A DNA stretch of 64,000 bases from Anniella stebbinsi (GCA_029215795.1 JARDYH010000007.1:81603763-81667762), one strand, 5' to 3'. Numbered from the stretch's first letter, positions 41,706-52,495 are shown. Program-made: numbers and translations. The notes: a model not told the origin generated them from the sequence alone.

Positions 41706-42139
41706 CTGTCGTGATCTTGAAGTGCATCAGGGGTCAAAGGCCCGTGGTTACTTAACCGCACCAGAATCACTTCTGGGCTATGGGGCCATTACATATGTCA
41801 CTTGCATAATTATTCCGCTTGGAGCAAGCATCTGCAATTTCTCCAACCCAAATAGATGAGTCAAACGATTTTGGAAAAATGTTTGGTCTTGGATGTTAGT
41901 GAGTCCCCATAAAATGCAGAGCATCATTAAATTTTCTGTTTATGCCCAAAACAAGAGCAAAGGAATTCCAACCTCAAATTAAAAACTTATGGGCGCAATC
42001 CATTGGGATGCTGTCTGTCTAAGCTGCATGGAAGTGAATAAGAATGGTAAAAGATCATGGTATAAGCTGGAAGTCATGAGAATGGGCTAGGGCTAAAAGG
42101 CTATCAAGCATCCATCTTTTCCTCCAAGAATGTCAAGGC

Positions 42140-42459
42140 TAGGCTGACCATCTGAAAAGGAGGACAGGGCTCACGTAACTTTAACAGTTGTAGAGAAAAG
42201 GGGATTTCAGCCAGTGTCATTTGTATGCAATTAGTTCCTGGTGAAATTCCCTCTTCATCACAACAGTTAAAGTTGCAGGGGCCCTGGTTTCTTTTGTATA
42301 TGGTCACTCTGGTATAGTGCCTGCAACTTTAACTGTTGTGATGAAGAGGGAATATCACCAGGAACTAATTGCATACAAATGACACTGGCTGAAATTCCCT
42401 TTTCACTACAACTGTTAAAGTTATATGAGCCCTGTCCTCCTTTTCATATGGTCAGCCTA
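42140..42459. mobile_element. hAT-like inverted-dimer MITE, copy 4
   Basis: 320 bp; flanks GTCAAGGC and CTCAAGGC (seven of eight) are the TSD. Confidence 0.9.
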
Positions 42460-42489
42460 CTCAAGGCAGAAAATTTGGTTTCCCCTCTC

Positions 42490-42620
42490 CCCATTTTTAT
42501 TCTTACATCTCTGTTAGGTAGGCTACACTGAGTCACTGATTGTCCCCAAATCACCCAGTGAGCATCATGTATGACTGGGGATTTGAACCTGGATTTCTCC
42601 AGTCTTAGTCTAAACATTGG
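42490..42620 (-). mobile_element. MIR-like or tRNA SINE, antisense
   Basis: CACCCAGTGAGCATCATGTA and GGGGATTTGAACCTGGATTT (inverse B-box) are typical of an antisense tRNA-derived SINE; the exact family is not clear. Confidence 0.5.
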
Positions 42621-42629
42621 GGCTCTTTG

Positions 42630-43340
42630 CATGACATGACAGCCAAGCTTGGTTTTTCTAATGCTGGTGCATGCAGCCACCATTTTGAATATGCAATCCC
42701 TGCTCAGGGTTTGTTGCAATGTGTGAACCCAGCAATGTGTTAACCCAGTTAAACAACGCTTGCATTACCCTTGGTCTGTTTTAAATAACCCAGGATGAGC
42801 TGCAGCATGCCATTCAAGCTCATGGTCTATTTTAACGAACTGTGGTGTGTCATCCAGAATCACTCATTGACCTGGTTCATGCATAACACTAACTCATGGT
42901 TTACTTAATCCAGGTTTATTGAATTCTTGGTTGTCATAATGTGCAAACTCAGCCACAGTTTGTTAACCACGAACAATCGTTGTGAACTCTGGGTTGTTCA
43001 AACCATGCCTTGTTGTTTCTTGTGAACCCAGAACCACAGGTTGTTCATGCATTATTTCACCAGGCTACAGAGGTGGTGTACAAGAGCAGTAAAACAAACA
43101 AACAAACAAACAAACAAAAAACCAGCCACTCTACAAGCTAGTACTACAGCATCACAAAGGCATTTGGGATACAGAGCAGGAGTGTGAGAAGGGGGAGAGA
43201 AACTAACAACCGAGGGATTGAGTGAACAAACTGCAGTGTGTTCAATCGTCTGTCAGACAAATCCTGGGTAGGGCAACAAACCATGGTTTAGCATTCTGTG
43301 CAAACCAGGTCATTCTCAGCAACAATTGCACTGTGAATTA
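42630..43340. other. Region rich in GGTTGTTCA / TGAACAACC-like words
   Basis: Short inverted words (GGTTTGTTGCAATG, GGTTGTTCAAACC, GAACCCAGAACCACAGG, AAACCATGGTTTAG) recur through 700 bp, with (CAAA)n at 43097-43120. It could be a decayed foldback element; no limits visible. Confidence 0.35.
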
Positions 43341-43344
43341 CCAC

Positions 43345-44240
43345 TGTTAGTAATGTGATTGTCACTGTCAGGACATTCTGCATTTCCTTGATCTCACTGT
43401 TTACAATTCCCAGCCCACAATACACCTGAAACTTTCCATAATAGTTCATGCATCAGAGCAAGAGGGCTACAATCCATGGAAGCACATGCCAGAATATATT
43501 TGTTAAACTTTCTCAGAACACTTGAAGCCTCCCCTCAGATCTGTTCTGGACATCTTAAGCCTCTTCAGCACAAGCTGCGGCAGGAAACCAATGTGTAGCA
43601 TGCACATGAGAGTGGAAAAATAGTTTTTAAGATGGTTTGTGCCTTCTATCTAAAAATAAAAGTAGGTTATTAGAAGCTGATAAAGAATAAGATAAAGCTG
43701 CCACATTCTACAACTGGAGCTGCAAGATATGCAAAAAGCTAGCATTCGAGCAAATGTCATGGGCTTAAGTCTCTGTGTGCGTGAGTGTGTGCATGCATGC
43801 GTGTAAGCCCTGAAGCATACCTTGCTCCCTGATTGTTTGGACCTAGCATGTTTCCAACTCTTTTGCATGTTCATATCTGTGAGGTTATCCTCGACCACTT
43901 GCTGCTGCTGTTCCTATCTCACCTTTACTATTTTGGCCTCAATGCCCCACAGCCCAGCAACCTGGCCTCCAGATAACTTCTTTGTTCCGCTGCCACCAGT
44001 ACCTTCTCAGATACACCCACAGACCACACCAGAAGATGGAATGAACAAGAATTTATTAATAAGAAATTGTGTGTCAACAAGCGTAATGGTTACTTCAGTT
44101 CAATTGCGTATCGGTTACGAAGTTTCAATGCTTATTGGTTTTAGTCAGAACTCTTATGCTTTAACAAACTGTTCCTTATTTAATCTATGCTCTAAAATCT
44201 TATCTCAGTCTTTCAATCAAACGCTTTGGCTGGAATGTTG
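43345..44240. other. No recognisable feature
   Basis: A 139-codon plus-strand frame (43822-44241) has no domain and skewed composition, so it is not called. Confidence 0.45.
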
Positions 44241-44244
44241 ATTA

Positions 44245-44975
44245 CAGGGTCATAGTTCAGTGTGACAGAGCACCTGCTTTGCATGCAGAAGGTCCCAGGT
44301 TCGATCCCCGTTATCTCCAGGTAGGGTAAGGAAAGAATCCAGCCTGAAACTCTGGACAGCCATTGCTGCCAGTCAGTGTCGACAATACTGGGCTAGATGG
44401 ACCAAGGTTCTGACTCAGGCCCTTTCCACACCAGGCCTGTGGCCTGGGATGGCCCCCGGCTGCTCCCTGTGAGTCCAAATGACGCACAGGAAGTCCCTGG
44501 ATGGGGGTGGGGGTGGGGACTGGATTTTTCCAGGTTAACAGAAACCAGAAAAATCCCAAATTTCCACGGTCCCAGGAAGTTCCCAGGACCGCGGAAGATG
44601 TGGCCACCCGCCCTGGTGCTGGGTGCGAGTTAGCACGGCAGCCCCGATGGCCACAGAGGCTTCATGGCCACTAGGAGAGGGGGGAATAGCAAAATCGCCA
44701 TCCCCAGGATGGCAGGGGGAGGGGCCCCAATCATGCACGGGGGGTTGGGTTATTTTACTTACCTTTTCCTTGAAGCACAGGAGCGCTCTTCCTGGTTAAA
44801 AAAACCAAAAACCAAATGGCAGGTGTGACATCCAACAAACTGGGATGTCGCACCCATGATGTGTTTTGACAGCGCTAATCCCGGAAGCGGGTACTTCCAG
44901 GATTGCCCACGCTGTGCCCACCACACCCTGTGGTGTAGAAAGGGACCCAGTATAAGACAGCTTCCTGTGTTCCTA
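44245..44975 (+). mobile_element. tRNA-derived squamate SINE, split
   Basis: The head 'AGAGCACCTGCTTTGCATGC' and B-box GGTTCGATCCCC are well preserved. The body stops at CTGACTCA (44417) and the tail resumes at 44948 as CAGTATAAGACAGCTTCC. Confidence 0.8.
44418..44947. mobile_element. Harbinger-like element (GGCCCTTTCCACACC) in the SINE
   Basis: Ends are GGCCCTTTCCACACCAGG and TGGTGTAGAAAGGGACC. The SINE on both sides shows a 2-3-bp overlap (TCA/CAG), consistent with a 3-bp TSD that has lost a base. Interior hairpins include TTCCACGGTCCCAGGAA and GTGACATCC/GGATGTCGC. Confidence 0.75.
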
Positions 44976-45147
44976 TTGATTTGATGATTTATATACCTGG
45001 CCTTTCAGTCAAATGATTCTCAAGGAGGCTGATGAGCAACAGTTTATAACTAATGCAAAACTTTCAAACTTCACAGAGGCAGGTCTTCTCCTTGCTGTGA
45101 CGTTTTTCATGGGAGGCAGGGGAGGCCCCCTCTCAGTGGCCATTGGC

Positions 45148-45434
45148 TAGGCTGACCATATGAACAGGAGGACAGGGCTCATGTAACTTTAAGAGAAAAG
45201 GGAATTTCAGCCAGCATCATTTGTATGCAATTAGTACATAATTAAAGTTGCAGGCACTATACTAGAGTGACCAGATACAAAAGAGGGCAGGGCCCCTACA
45301 GCTTTAACTGTTGTAATGACGAGGGAATTTCACCAGGAACTAATTGCATACAAATGACACTAGCTGAAATTCCCCTTTCTCTACAACTGTTAAAGTTACA
45401 TGAGCCCTGACCTCCTTTTCATATGGTCAGCCTA
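45148..45434. mobile_element. hAT-like inverted-dimer MITE, copy 5 (internal deletion)
   Basis: Perfect TSD CCATTGGC at 45140-45147 and 45435-45442. The left arm lacks part of its inner portion (around 45190 and 45235), giving 287 bp. Confidence 0.9.
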
Positions 45435-45639
45435 CCATTGGCTGTTATAGGCACAAGCCAGAGTCTACTTCCCTTCACCTCTGCTGTCCCCGGGGCAACT
45501 TACACTTGCTCCTTGAGAGACCGGCTGCAGGAGAAAGGGGAGAATCCATCTCACATGCCTCCACAATGGTGCACATGGAGCAAACACAGGGAGGCCGTAC
45601 AGCTGTCTTTCCCACAGGATGCCCTGCAGGAGTGTTGGA

Positions 45640-45702
45640 CATGGGCATACTGGGAGTTGAAGTCCAATACCTTTGGAGGGCAATGGGTTGGGGCATGCTG
45701 TC
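45640..45702. mobile_element. hAT-like palindromic MITE, right half
   Basis: CTGGGAGTTGAAGTCCAATA and GGAGGGCAATGGGTTGGGG form one arm and end only. Confidence 0.5.
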
Positions 45703-45709
45703 ATAGAAC

Positions 45710-46110
45710 TACCCTATTGTTATCATCTTCATTCTAATGTCGGGTCCTCCTGAATGTCAATGCAGGTGTGTTTTTGTGTTCTGAAACAGCAAAACATGAA
45801 CAGGGATCAGTCAGCTGGATCTAGTTCATGGGCTAACTCTCGAACAGAAATGCCCTGTTGCTTGGGCAATCAGCTCTCCTCTTTCTAAAAGATGCCCCCT
45901 TGTTCTCCAAAGCCCTGCGATGAATTCAAGAAGGAGAAAACAGCAACCAAGGTCATGACCGTGATCCAGCATAGTGTTAGGCACATCTATGGCTGTGAAA
46001 TCAATGGTGCTTAAGTATCCTCATGCCTGTGGCCGATTGTGGCAGATATTATCAAAGGTTACAAAAGACAAAACACAAAAACAGCATCCCCAAAATAGGA
46101 TGACATCTGT
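45710..46110. other. No recognisable feature
   Basis: No repeat or coding evidence. Confidence 0.5.
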
Positions 46111-46119
46111 ATTCATAGA

Positions 46120-46262
46120 CAGATGAGTGGGAGAAGGGCTATTGCACTCATGTCTTATTTGTGAGCTTCCTACAGGCAGGTGGTTGGCCACTGGGTGAAC
46201 AGAACACTGGGCTGCATGGACCCTTGCTCTGATCCAACATGGCTCTTCTTATGTTCTTAAAG
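46120..46262 (+). mobile_element. LINE 3' end, sense
   Basis: 'TTGGCCACTGGGTGAACAGA' to CTCTTCTTATGTTCTTA, the sense version of the tail at 306 and 61295. Confidence 0.7.
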
Positions 46263-46304
46263 GTTTAGGCCTCACTGACAGATCTTTGCTTGGTTAAAGC
46301 CACT

Positions 46305-46425
46305 GAGTTGGATCCAGACTTAGTCATACCCAGAGTGGATCCACTGATTACCTGAAGACCCACTGATTTTACTAGGTCTGCTCTAAGTATGACTAAATCT
46401 GGATACATCTCACTGATTACTATGG
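46305..46425. mobile_element. Foldback MITE (TTGGATCCAGACTTAGTCAT)
   Basis: GGATCCAGACTTAGTCATAC and GTATGACTAAATCTGGATAC pair as inverted ends; same family as 41588-41705. Confidence 0.65.
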
Positions 46426-46667
46426 GTTTCATCATGAAGAGGTTTATAATGAATGCTCAAGCTATAATGATGACGTTGCAAATTTGGTAGCCACAAACCA
46501 AGCAGGCTGCCTGGGTTGACTTAAATCTACTCAGATAAGTAGACTTAAGATGGTGCTGACTATTTATGCACAGGGCATCTTAAAAGGAGCTGTTATCTTT
46601 GGGATTAGTTTAGAAGAACCACAGAAAATATGATTGAGTATTTAAGTGGTAGGCTGAAGTCCAAGGG

Positions 46668-46782
46668 TAAGCAGCCTGCTGCCCTCCAAACACTTGACTA
46701 CAACTCCTATTATCCCCAGGCAGCATTATAGGAGTTGTAGTTGAAAACATCTGGCAGGCATCAGGTTATCTACCCTTGCTGT
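46668..46782. mobile_element. hAT-like palindromic MITE
   Basis: GCTGCCCTCCAAACACTTGA and TCTGGCAGGCATCAGGTTA arms flank CTACAACTCCTATTAT and ATAGGAGTTGTAG. Confidence 0.65.
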
Positions 46783-47046
46783 GGTCCTACAAAGAGGGTT
46801 TAATGCCTCTTCTCACCAAGTCTTGAAGTGTTGTTTTTAGCTGTTAATTCATGGGATCAAGGCCAGACTATCTAGCAAAGCCTTAGCTTAATTAAAGTGT
46901 CTGAGTTACATCCAAGAGTTGTGTATTAGAGTTTCTCAGGTCTTACAGAGACTATCAGAGGGGGTTGACTCTTATTTGGGAACTCTGGTATAATTTATCA
47001 TAAGTTTCTTAATTAGTGGGACTAGTTAAAAATGAGTGGGAAGAGT

Positions 47047-47257
47047 GCTACACATATGTGCCAAATTTGAGATCGATCCCTCCAACCCTCGATTTTATAT
47101 GAATTTATTAAAGATTGTTTCAGTTCTGACAGATCAGAATGACAGCTCACTACGTGAATTCATTCAGACCTGTCAGAATGGAAATGATCTTTTAAAAATT
47201 CATATAAAATCGAGGGTTGGAGGGATCGGTCTCAAATGTCATACACATACTTAGGCA
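47047..47257. mobile_element. Foldback element with 45-bp arms
   Basis: 47062-47106 and 47196-47240 are reverse complements with only a few mismatches (CCAACCCTCGATTTTATATG versus its inverse). The 89-bp loop contains a smaller GTTCTGACAGA..CTGTCAGAAT pair. No other copy in the window. Confidence 0.75.
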
Positions 47258-47479
47258 TACCACATAAGCACTGTGACCAAGTTTCAAGCCTCTGACTTTT
47301 AAAATACATAAGTTATAGGCATTTTTTCCTTTAAAAATAGGGCTGCAAAAAATATCGTTTTTTCACGGTAATTATCGTGAAGACGATACGGTTCACCTAC
47401 GATATGAATGAAGATGATAATTTTTTTGGTCTGAAATGACTATAACAATAAACGCTGATATTTTTTGGCGTGCACACCC

Positions 47480-47542
47480 GTACTCCATATACAGTTTTCA
47501 AACCGTTTTCAAAGTGTCATCTCCTGCTTGGTGTAGATCTGG
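47480..47542. mobile_element. Half copy of the CTATCTACA/GATCTACAC MITE
   Basis: ACTCCATATACAGTTTTC to GGTGTAGATCTGG match 37536-37594. It is joined on its left to a TAGGGCTGC..GCACACCC repeat scrap. Confidence 0.55.
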
Positions 47543-47794
47543 ATGACTTAGCTTTATTTAAAGGTGAATCAGGTGACATTGACCACTTCAGAAGACATGG
47601 CATTTAAGATTAGAAGTTATAAATCAGTTAAACTCGAGAGCTAACAGCCCATGGCTTAGATGAAGGAAAAGTTCAGAAGCAGGTACATCAGAATTTTCAG
47701 AGTCTTAACTCTTAGAACAACACTGGGGGCTCAAAGCACTTAGAGAGCCATGTTCATGATACCTGATACTTTCCTATATTAGGTTTCTTTAAAC

Positions 47795-47855
47795 CAGACT
47801 TGGACCAGCCAATTCTTCAAATAGAGTACACTTTCAAAAAGAAGCCTATCCGCCC
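47795..47855 (-). mobile_element. Octamer-pair hAT scrap, antisense
   Basis: 'CCAATTCTTCAAATAGAGTA' matches the inverse of the left part of 28005-28401. Confidence 0.4.
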
Positions 47856-47859
47856 AACT

Positions 47860-48300
47860 TCAGTCCCTTTCTTGCTGCAGCCACTGTGTGCTCAACTACC
47901 TTGATTGGGCAACAACCAAGCTGTTTGTAAACCAGTCCTCATAAAGTACAGTTGACAGTTGGGAGAAGGCATCATTCAGAGGTTGGATCTGTGGGAGGGA
48001 TACAGGTGCACATTTATTAATTCCTCCCTCAGGATATTAGTCACTCACTCTAGACTTTTTTTTTTTTTTTTTTACAAAAATGCAGTTGAAATGACAGTCC
48101 GAAGGAGAGCAGGATTCGCTAGTTACAATGCTAAGAAAACTCTTGCAAATAGGCCTGCTGCTAAGTCTTCAATCAATGTTTTGTTTTTTTGGGTTTTTTG
48201 TTTTTTAAAAAAGGCTGAACCAAGAATTTATTTATTTATTTATTTAATGTGTATGTACATTCAACTTTAAAAACAAAACAAAACAGTGATACACAAAGTG
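47860..48300. other. No gene; T-run and TTTA repeats
   Basis: A T-run (48057-48073) and (TTTA)n (48228-48245) lie in otherwise unassigned DNA. Confidence 0.5.
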
Positions 48301-48307
48301 GCTTACA

Positions 48308-48609
48308 TAGGCTGACCATATGAAAAGGATGACAGGGCTCATGTAACTTTAACAGTTGTAGAGAAAAGGAAATTTCAGCCAGTGTCATTTGTATGCAATT
48401 AGTTCCTGGTGAAATCCCCTCTGCATCACAACAGTTGCCTTCTTTTGTATATGGTCACTCTAGTATAGTGCCTGCAACTTTAACTGTTGTGATGAAGAGA
48501 GAATATCACCAGGAACTAATTGCATACAAATGACACTGGCTGAAATCCCCTTTTCTCTACAACTGTTAAAGTTACATGAGCCCTGACCTGGATTTATCTG
48601 GTCAGCCTA
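48308..48609. mobile_element. hAT-like inverted dimer with mismatched ends
   Basis: The left end is the TGACCATATGAAAAGGA type; the right end is the TGGATTTATCTGGTCAGCC type otherwise found on both ends of 54749 and 63665. No TSD (GGCTTACA versus GCATGGTG). Part of the left arm is deleted. Confidence 0.85.
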
Positions 48610-48611
48610 GC

Positions 48612-49065
48612 ATGGTGAAGTTGCCGGCTCTTGATGCAGCGGCTGCTGGTCCCCAAGAGGATATTGTAGGAGGGACGGAGGGAGGATGCCGCTGCTGCCG
48701 GTGCTGACACTCAGTCAGTTACTTGCTTCTGAGTCACCAATAGGCCAGCACCTGTGTGTGACCTCAGGCGAGGAGCTGGAAATAGACTCGCAGAGGCTAA
48801 CAGGCAAACACCTGCAGGGCCCTTTTTCCCCCCCTATTCTTTTCTTCTCACTTTGCTGACACCTAAACCAATTAAAGAAAAAAAAATTGAGACCAGCTTT
48901 CCTTTCATTTGTAGCAAAAGCTGTCTCCTCTCCTTGACCTTGTTCACCCGGCTGTGCTCACCGGGTACAGTCACAGAGATCTGAGCCTGCATAGACACAG
49001 ACATCATGTGCATGAATATATGGTCGGAATCATGTGCCATGGATACCCTATCCATGCTCGCTGCA
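48612..49065. other. No recognisable feature
   Basis: No supported coding or repeat content. Confidence 0.5.
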
Positions 49066-49069
49066 CCAC

Positions 49070-49205
49070 ATTGGGATTCTGCCCTTCAAAGTGGCATATA
49101 GGCCACGATCTTGTTTTATCCTCACAATGATCCTGTGAGGTAGCTTTGCCTGAGAGCTAGTGAGTTTTGAGGTTCAACAGGAATTTGAACTCAGTTCTCT
49201 CTCCC
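49070..49205 (-). mobile_element. MIR-like/tRNA SINE, antisense
   Basis: TCCTCACAATGATCCTGTGA and GGAATTTGAACTCAGTTCT (inverse B-box-like) mark an old antisense SINE. Confidence 0.5.
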
Positions 49206-49737
49206 TGGTCCGGGTCTCACAGTCTGCCCATGTAAACCCTGGTCTGCAATTAGTTTTGTGGGAAAGCCATTTTGAAGGAAGGTTGCAAGCCATGGTCCCA
49301 ACAACCCCAACATCCTAGCAAGTCCCTTGATCATACCTCTGCTCCCTGAAAACACACACATACACCCTCTGAGTTGCCAACACAATGAACCAATTAGCAT
49401 CTATCAGGGCCAGATTTGACCCTCCTAGGGCTGCCAGCTGCTGACCCTTTCATTACATCACCCTGAGTGGTTTGCAAAGTGTTTCTGCTCGTGTGTAATT
49501 GTGTTGCTTTATTCAAATAGGTGACGTATTTACTATTTATAAGCTTCTTGGGTTATAAACTCAAGGCAGGGGTGACAGTGAAGGAACATACAGTTCTTTG
49601 CCACTTTTCCTAGCTCTCTTATTTTTCTATATGTATGCATCTGTTTATCAGCTTTGTGATTTCAAGTTTGGGGGAAGATTTGTGCAAAGTACATGTAGGG
49701 GGCAGCTCTACATGGTCTGGATTTACATAAAGTTCTC

Positions 49738-49784
<47 letters not shown>

Positions 49785-49786
49785 TG
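49738..49786. repeat. (CT)n(CA)n microsatellite
   Basis: CT repeats turn into CA repeats at about 49762. Confidence 0.95.
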
Positions 49787-50112
49787 GTAAAGGCACTATC
49801 ATTGCACCTGTGTAAGAAACCTGAGTTTCTTGCACATATCTGAGTAGATATGCTATTTTTGCATTCCAAAATTCCATGTGAAACTTTGCATGTTGGGTTG
49901 TTCTCACAGTCAATGTGGTATGTTATTTTATTATTCCCATTTTAGGGATGGGGAATTCCGGGTGCAAGATGCAACTTTGCCCAAGGCCACCCCAACACAC
50001 ATTTACTGGAAAATAGATGCATGTACTCCTCTCCCAGTAGGATCTCATATTGCTTCCATGAATGTACGAAACCTCTGGAGTGCAAGGTGGTTGGGCCAGT
50101 GCTTGAATAGGG

Positions 50113-50412
50113 TAGGGTGGCCATGCATCCTATTTTACAGAGGGAAGTCCTCTATTTGAAGGTGTCCTCCATTTGAAGGATTGTCTACTCCCAGCCATGT
50201 AAAGAATTTTAAGAAGGGAGGGAAGAGTAGGGGACTTGAAGTTGTCCATCCACAGTTAGAACCTGGACAGCAGATTGTGCAAGTAGGCACACAGGTCAAC
50301 TGGTTGCAATTTTCCCCACTATGGCATTTCTATTTCTAAATGTGCATATATACCTGTATATCAGCATAAGCAAATTTTATGCAAATCTGTGCCATATTTT
50401 GTGGTGATCCAT
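50113..50412 (+). mobile_element. Octamer-pair hAT element, right end lost
   Basis: It starts TAGGGTGGCCATGCATCC, with CCTCTATTTGAAGGTGTCC and CTTGAAGTTGTCCATCC as in 28005. The octamer region reads AGCAAATTTTATGCAAATC. Confidence 0.75.
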
Positions 50413-50509
50413 AAAGGAGCCCCTTCATTGCAGTCTAAAAACAGTAGGTAGGATGGCTTACAAAAATGCTAAAGGGGGCAGGTCCCTTCTGTCACTCAAT
50501 CACTGGCTC

Positions 50510-50856
50510 GGCTCACATGCAATGGGAAACCACTGTGGGTGAATTTCCCTGTGGGGCTTTTCGTCATGGCATCAGCCACCATTTTGAATATTTGGGGTGC
50601 GGTGGGAGGACGCCATAGCTTCTCGTTATGTGTGAAACTGGCAAGGGTAGGTTGTTGGGGTGGTTGACAAGCCAGCCACAACCCTAAAACAGCCCATGGG
50701 TTCTGGGTGTCTTGTCAACCACTCCAACAACTCACCCTCACCAGGTTCACATGTAATGACAAAAAAAATAAAAAATGGCGGCTACTGCCACCACCACCAC
50801 CACAAAAGAACCCAGAGGGAAATTCACCCACGGTGGCTTCTTGTTACATGTGAACC
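50510..50856. mobile_element. 347-bp foldback element
   Basis: GGCTCACATGCAATGGG at the left and GTTACATGTGAACC at the right are inverted. The arms keep pairing through GTGGGTGAATTTCCC/GGGAAATTCACCCAC and GTTGTTGGGGTGGTTGACAA/TTGTCAACCACTCCAACAAC. One arm has a CAC-rich run (50786-50804) and a GGCGGC motif. Confidence 0.8.
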
Positions 50857-50999
50857 AGGTCGTTGTGTGGACTGTTAGGCTTTTTTCAACTTTCACAGGT
50901 CAAACTGGTGTGGACAGAGAAGAAAATGACCACAGAGGATCCCAGGGGCTATTCACAGCAAGGCAATCTATGATCATCAGTGATTTCTTTATCTCAAGG

Positions 51000-51078
51000 A
51001 TGAGGAACCTCTGGTCTACCAAATGTTGCTGTATTCCAATTCTCATCAGCCCCAGCCAACACAGACAATAGGACCATT
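51000..51078. mobile_element. hAT-like palindromic MITE, left half
   Basis: GAGGAACCTCTGGTCTACCA and TTCTCATCAGCCCCAGCCAA match the left half of the CAGGGGTGG group; the right arm is missing. Confidence 0.45.
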
Positions 51079-51382
51079 TGACTTGACCTCAGTTGGGAAG
51101 TGGGCTCATAGGGGAAGAGACAGTCTTTCAGGTATGAAGGGGGGGACATTGTTAAAGAAGCATATGTTGTGGTAATTGTGTATACTCTTTGAAATCCAGA
51201 CAATAAGAAAAGAGACCCTATGCTTGGGGTATTGAACTCCTTTCCACCCAAGGGCCAAATCCAATTCTGGAGCAGCTCTCATGGGGCGCATTCCAGTGGT
51301 GGATATGGCCAAAGGCAAAAGAGGAGGGCCCAAAATACGTTGGCTGGAATATTTTAGCTTGAAACTCTCACTGCCAGTAACT

Positions 51383-51656
51383 TAGGGTGACCATATGGAA
51401 AGGACGACTGGGCTCCTGTATCTTTAACAGTTGAACAGAAAAGGGAATTTCAGCAGGTGTCATTTGTATGCATGCAGCACCTGCCCTCTTTTGTATCTGG
51501 TCACTCTAGTATAGCTCCTGCAGCTTTAACTGTTGTCGTGAAGAGGGAATTTCAGCAGGTGCTGCATGCATACAAATGACACCTGCTGAAATTCCCTTTT
51601 CTATATAACTGTTAAAGATACAGGAGCCCTGTCCTCCTTTCCATATGGTCACCCTA
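51383..51656. mobile_element. hAT-like inverted dimer, GGGTGACC subfamily
   Basis: 274 bp, ends TAGGGTGACCATATGG and CCATATGGTCACCCTA, perfect TSD CAGTAACT (51375-51382 and 51657-51664). Arms use the GCAGGTG/CACCTGC variant seen in the monomers, so it links the monomer and dimer forms. Confidence 0.9.
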
Positions 51657-51822
51657 CAGTAACTACGCCTTAGGAGAGGCACATCAACCTTTTATTTATT
51701 ATTTTATTTCTGTTACGGTACATTTAAACTGTCCAAGAACTGAAGTTCTTTGGATGGTGTACAATACATTAGAAACATAAGAGACAAACCAAGGAGTGTG
51801 CTATGTGATAGTTATAGAAAAG

Positions 51823-52212
51823 GTATTCAATTTTTTTGTATTGAAACCAGTTTTCGATCTAATAGCATTCTGGGGAAGGTTGATATAAGTTGCAGGAAGC
51901 GCCTTTTGTGTTCCTGCTGGGATAAGTTACCCCTTGGCTTTAGGTAGATAATAAATACCAAGTTTTGTTTCATTAGTTGCAGGTTCCAGACTGTTTCCCC
52001 CTGGATGTAGTACGAGGGAGGTACTGTCTTTGTCAACCCTACTAGTGGAGGTGCTATTTTTCCTTCAAGGGCAGCTAATGACCATGGGTTCTGTATTTCG
52101 CGTGAGTTTTCAATATTGGTCCCTTCGCTATCGTTAGTAGGCTTTAGTGTCTTCTTGGCAGTGACATCAACCTGATTGGCCGTCGTCTTCCTTGAGATCT
52201 CTGACTGTGTAT
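51823..52212 (-). pseudogene. 129-codon open frame of unknown type
   Basis: Reading on the minus strand, the frame is open from a stop at about 52213 to a TGA at 51824. It passes 'QDTQSEISRKTTANQ', 'NPWSLAALEGKIAPPLVGL', 'PSYYIQGETVWNLQLM' and ends 'RMLLDRKLVSIQKN'. A first Met occurs only at 52036 (69 residues), so it is more likely an exon or element fragment than a complete gene. AATAAA-type signals follow on the minus strand at about 51695-51710. A 13-bp direct repeat ATAAGAGACAAAC brackets the region (about 51778 and 52219). I do not recognise the protein. Confidence 0.4.
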
Positions 52213-52234
52213 CCTGTTATAAGAGACAAACATG

Positions 52235-52490
52235 AAAATAAAGAATACAAATATTGCGGAATAAAACTGAGATAAACCCGTTTAGATTAGGGTGGGAGAA
52301 TTTGCACAAGATCCGAGAAACTGCCAAAAGATAGATGATCGGGGCAGTGAGGCCATATGGGGAACTTTGGAAGGCCGGATCACGACCCCACATGGGCCAC
52401 ATTTGGCCCACAGACGTGCAGTTCAACACCCACACACTCTATCCTGCATCATAAACCTTGCATTGCTCGTGAACCTAGCCAAACTCAATG
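52235..52490. other. No recognisable feature
   Basis: Nothing supported. Confidence 0.5.
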
Positions 52491-52495
52491 GCGTT

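Noticed and set aside
47333..47470. Separate complete hAT element (TAGGGCTGC start)
   Set aside because: The right end only loosely matches and no TSD could be found, so it is mentioned only as a scrap.
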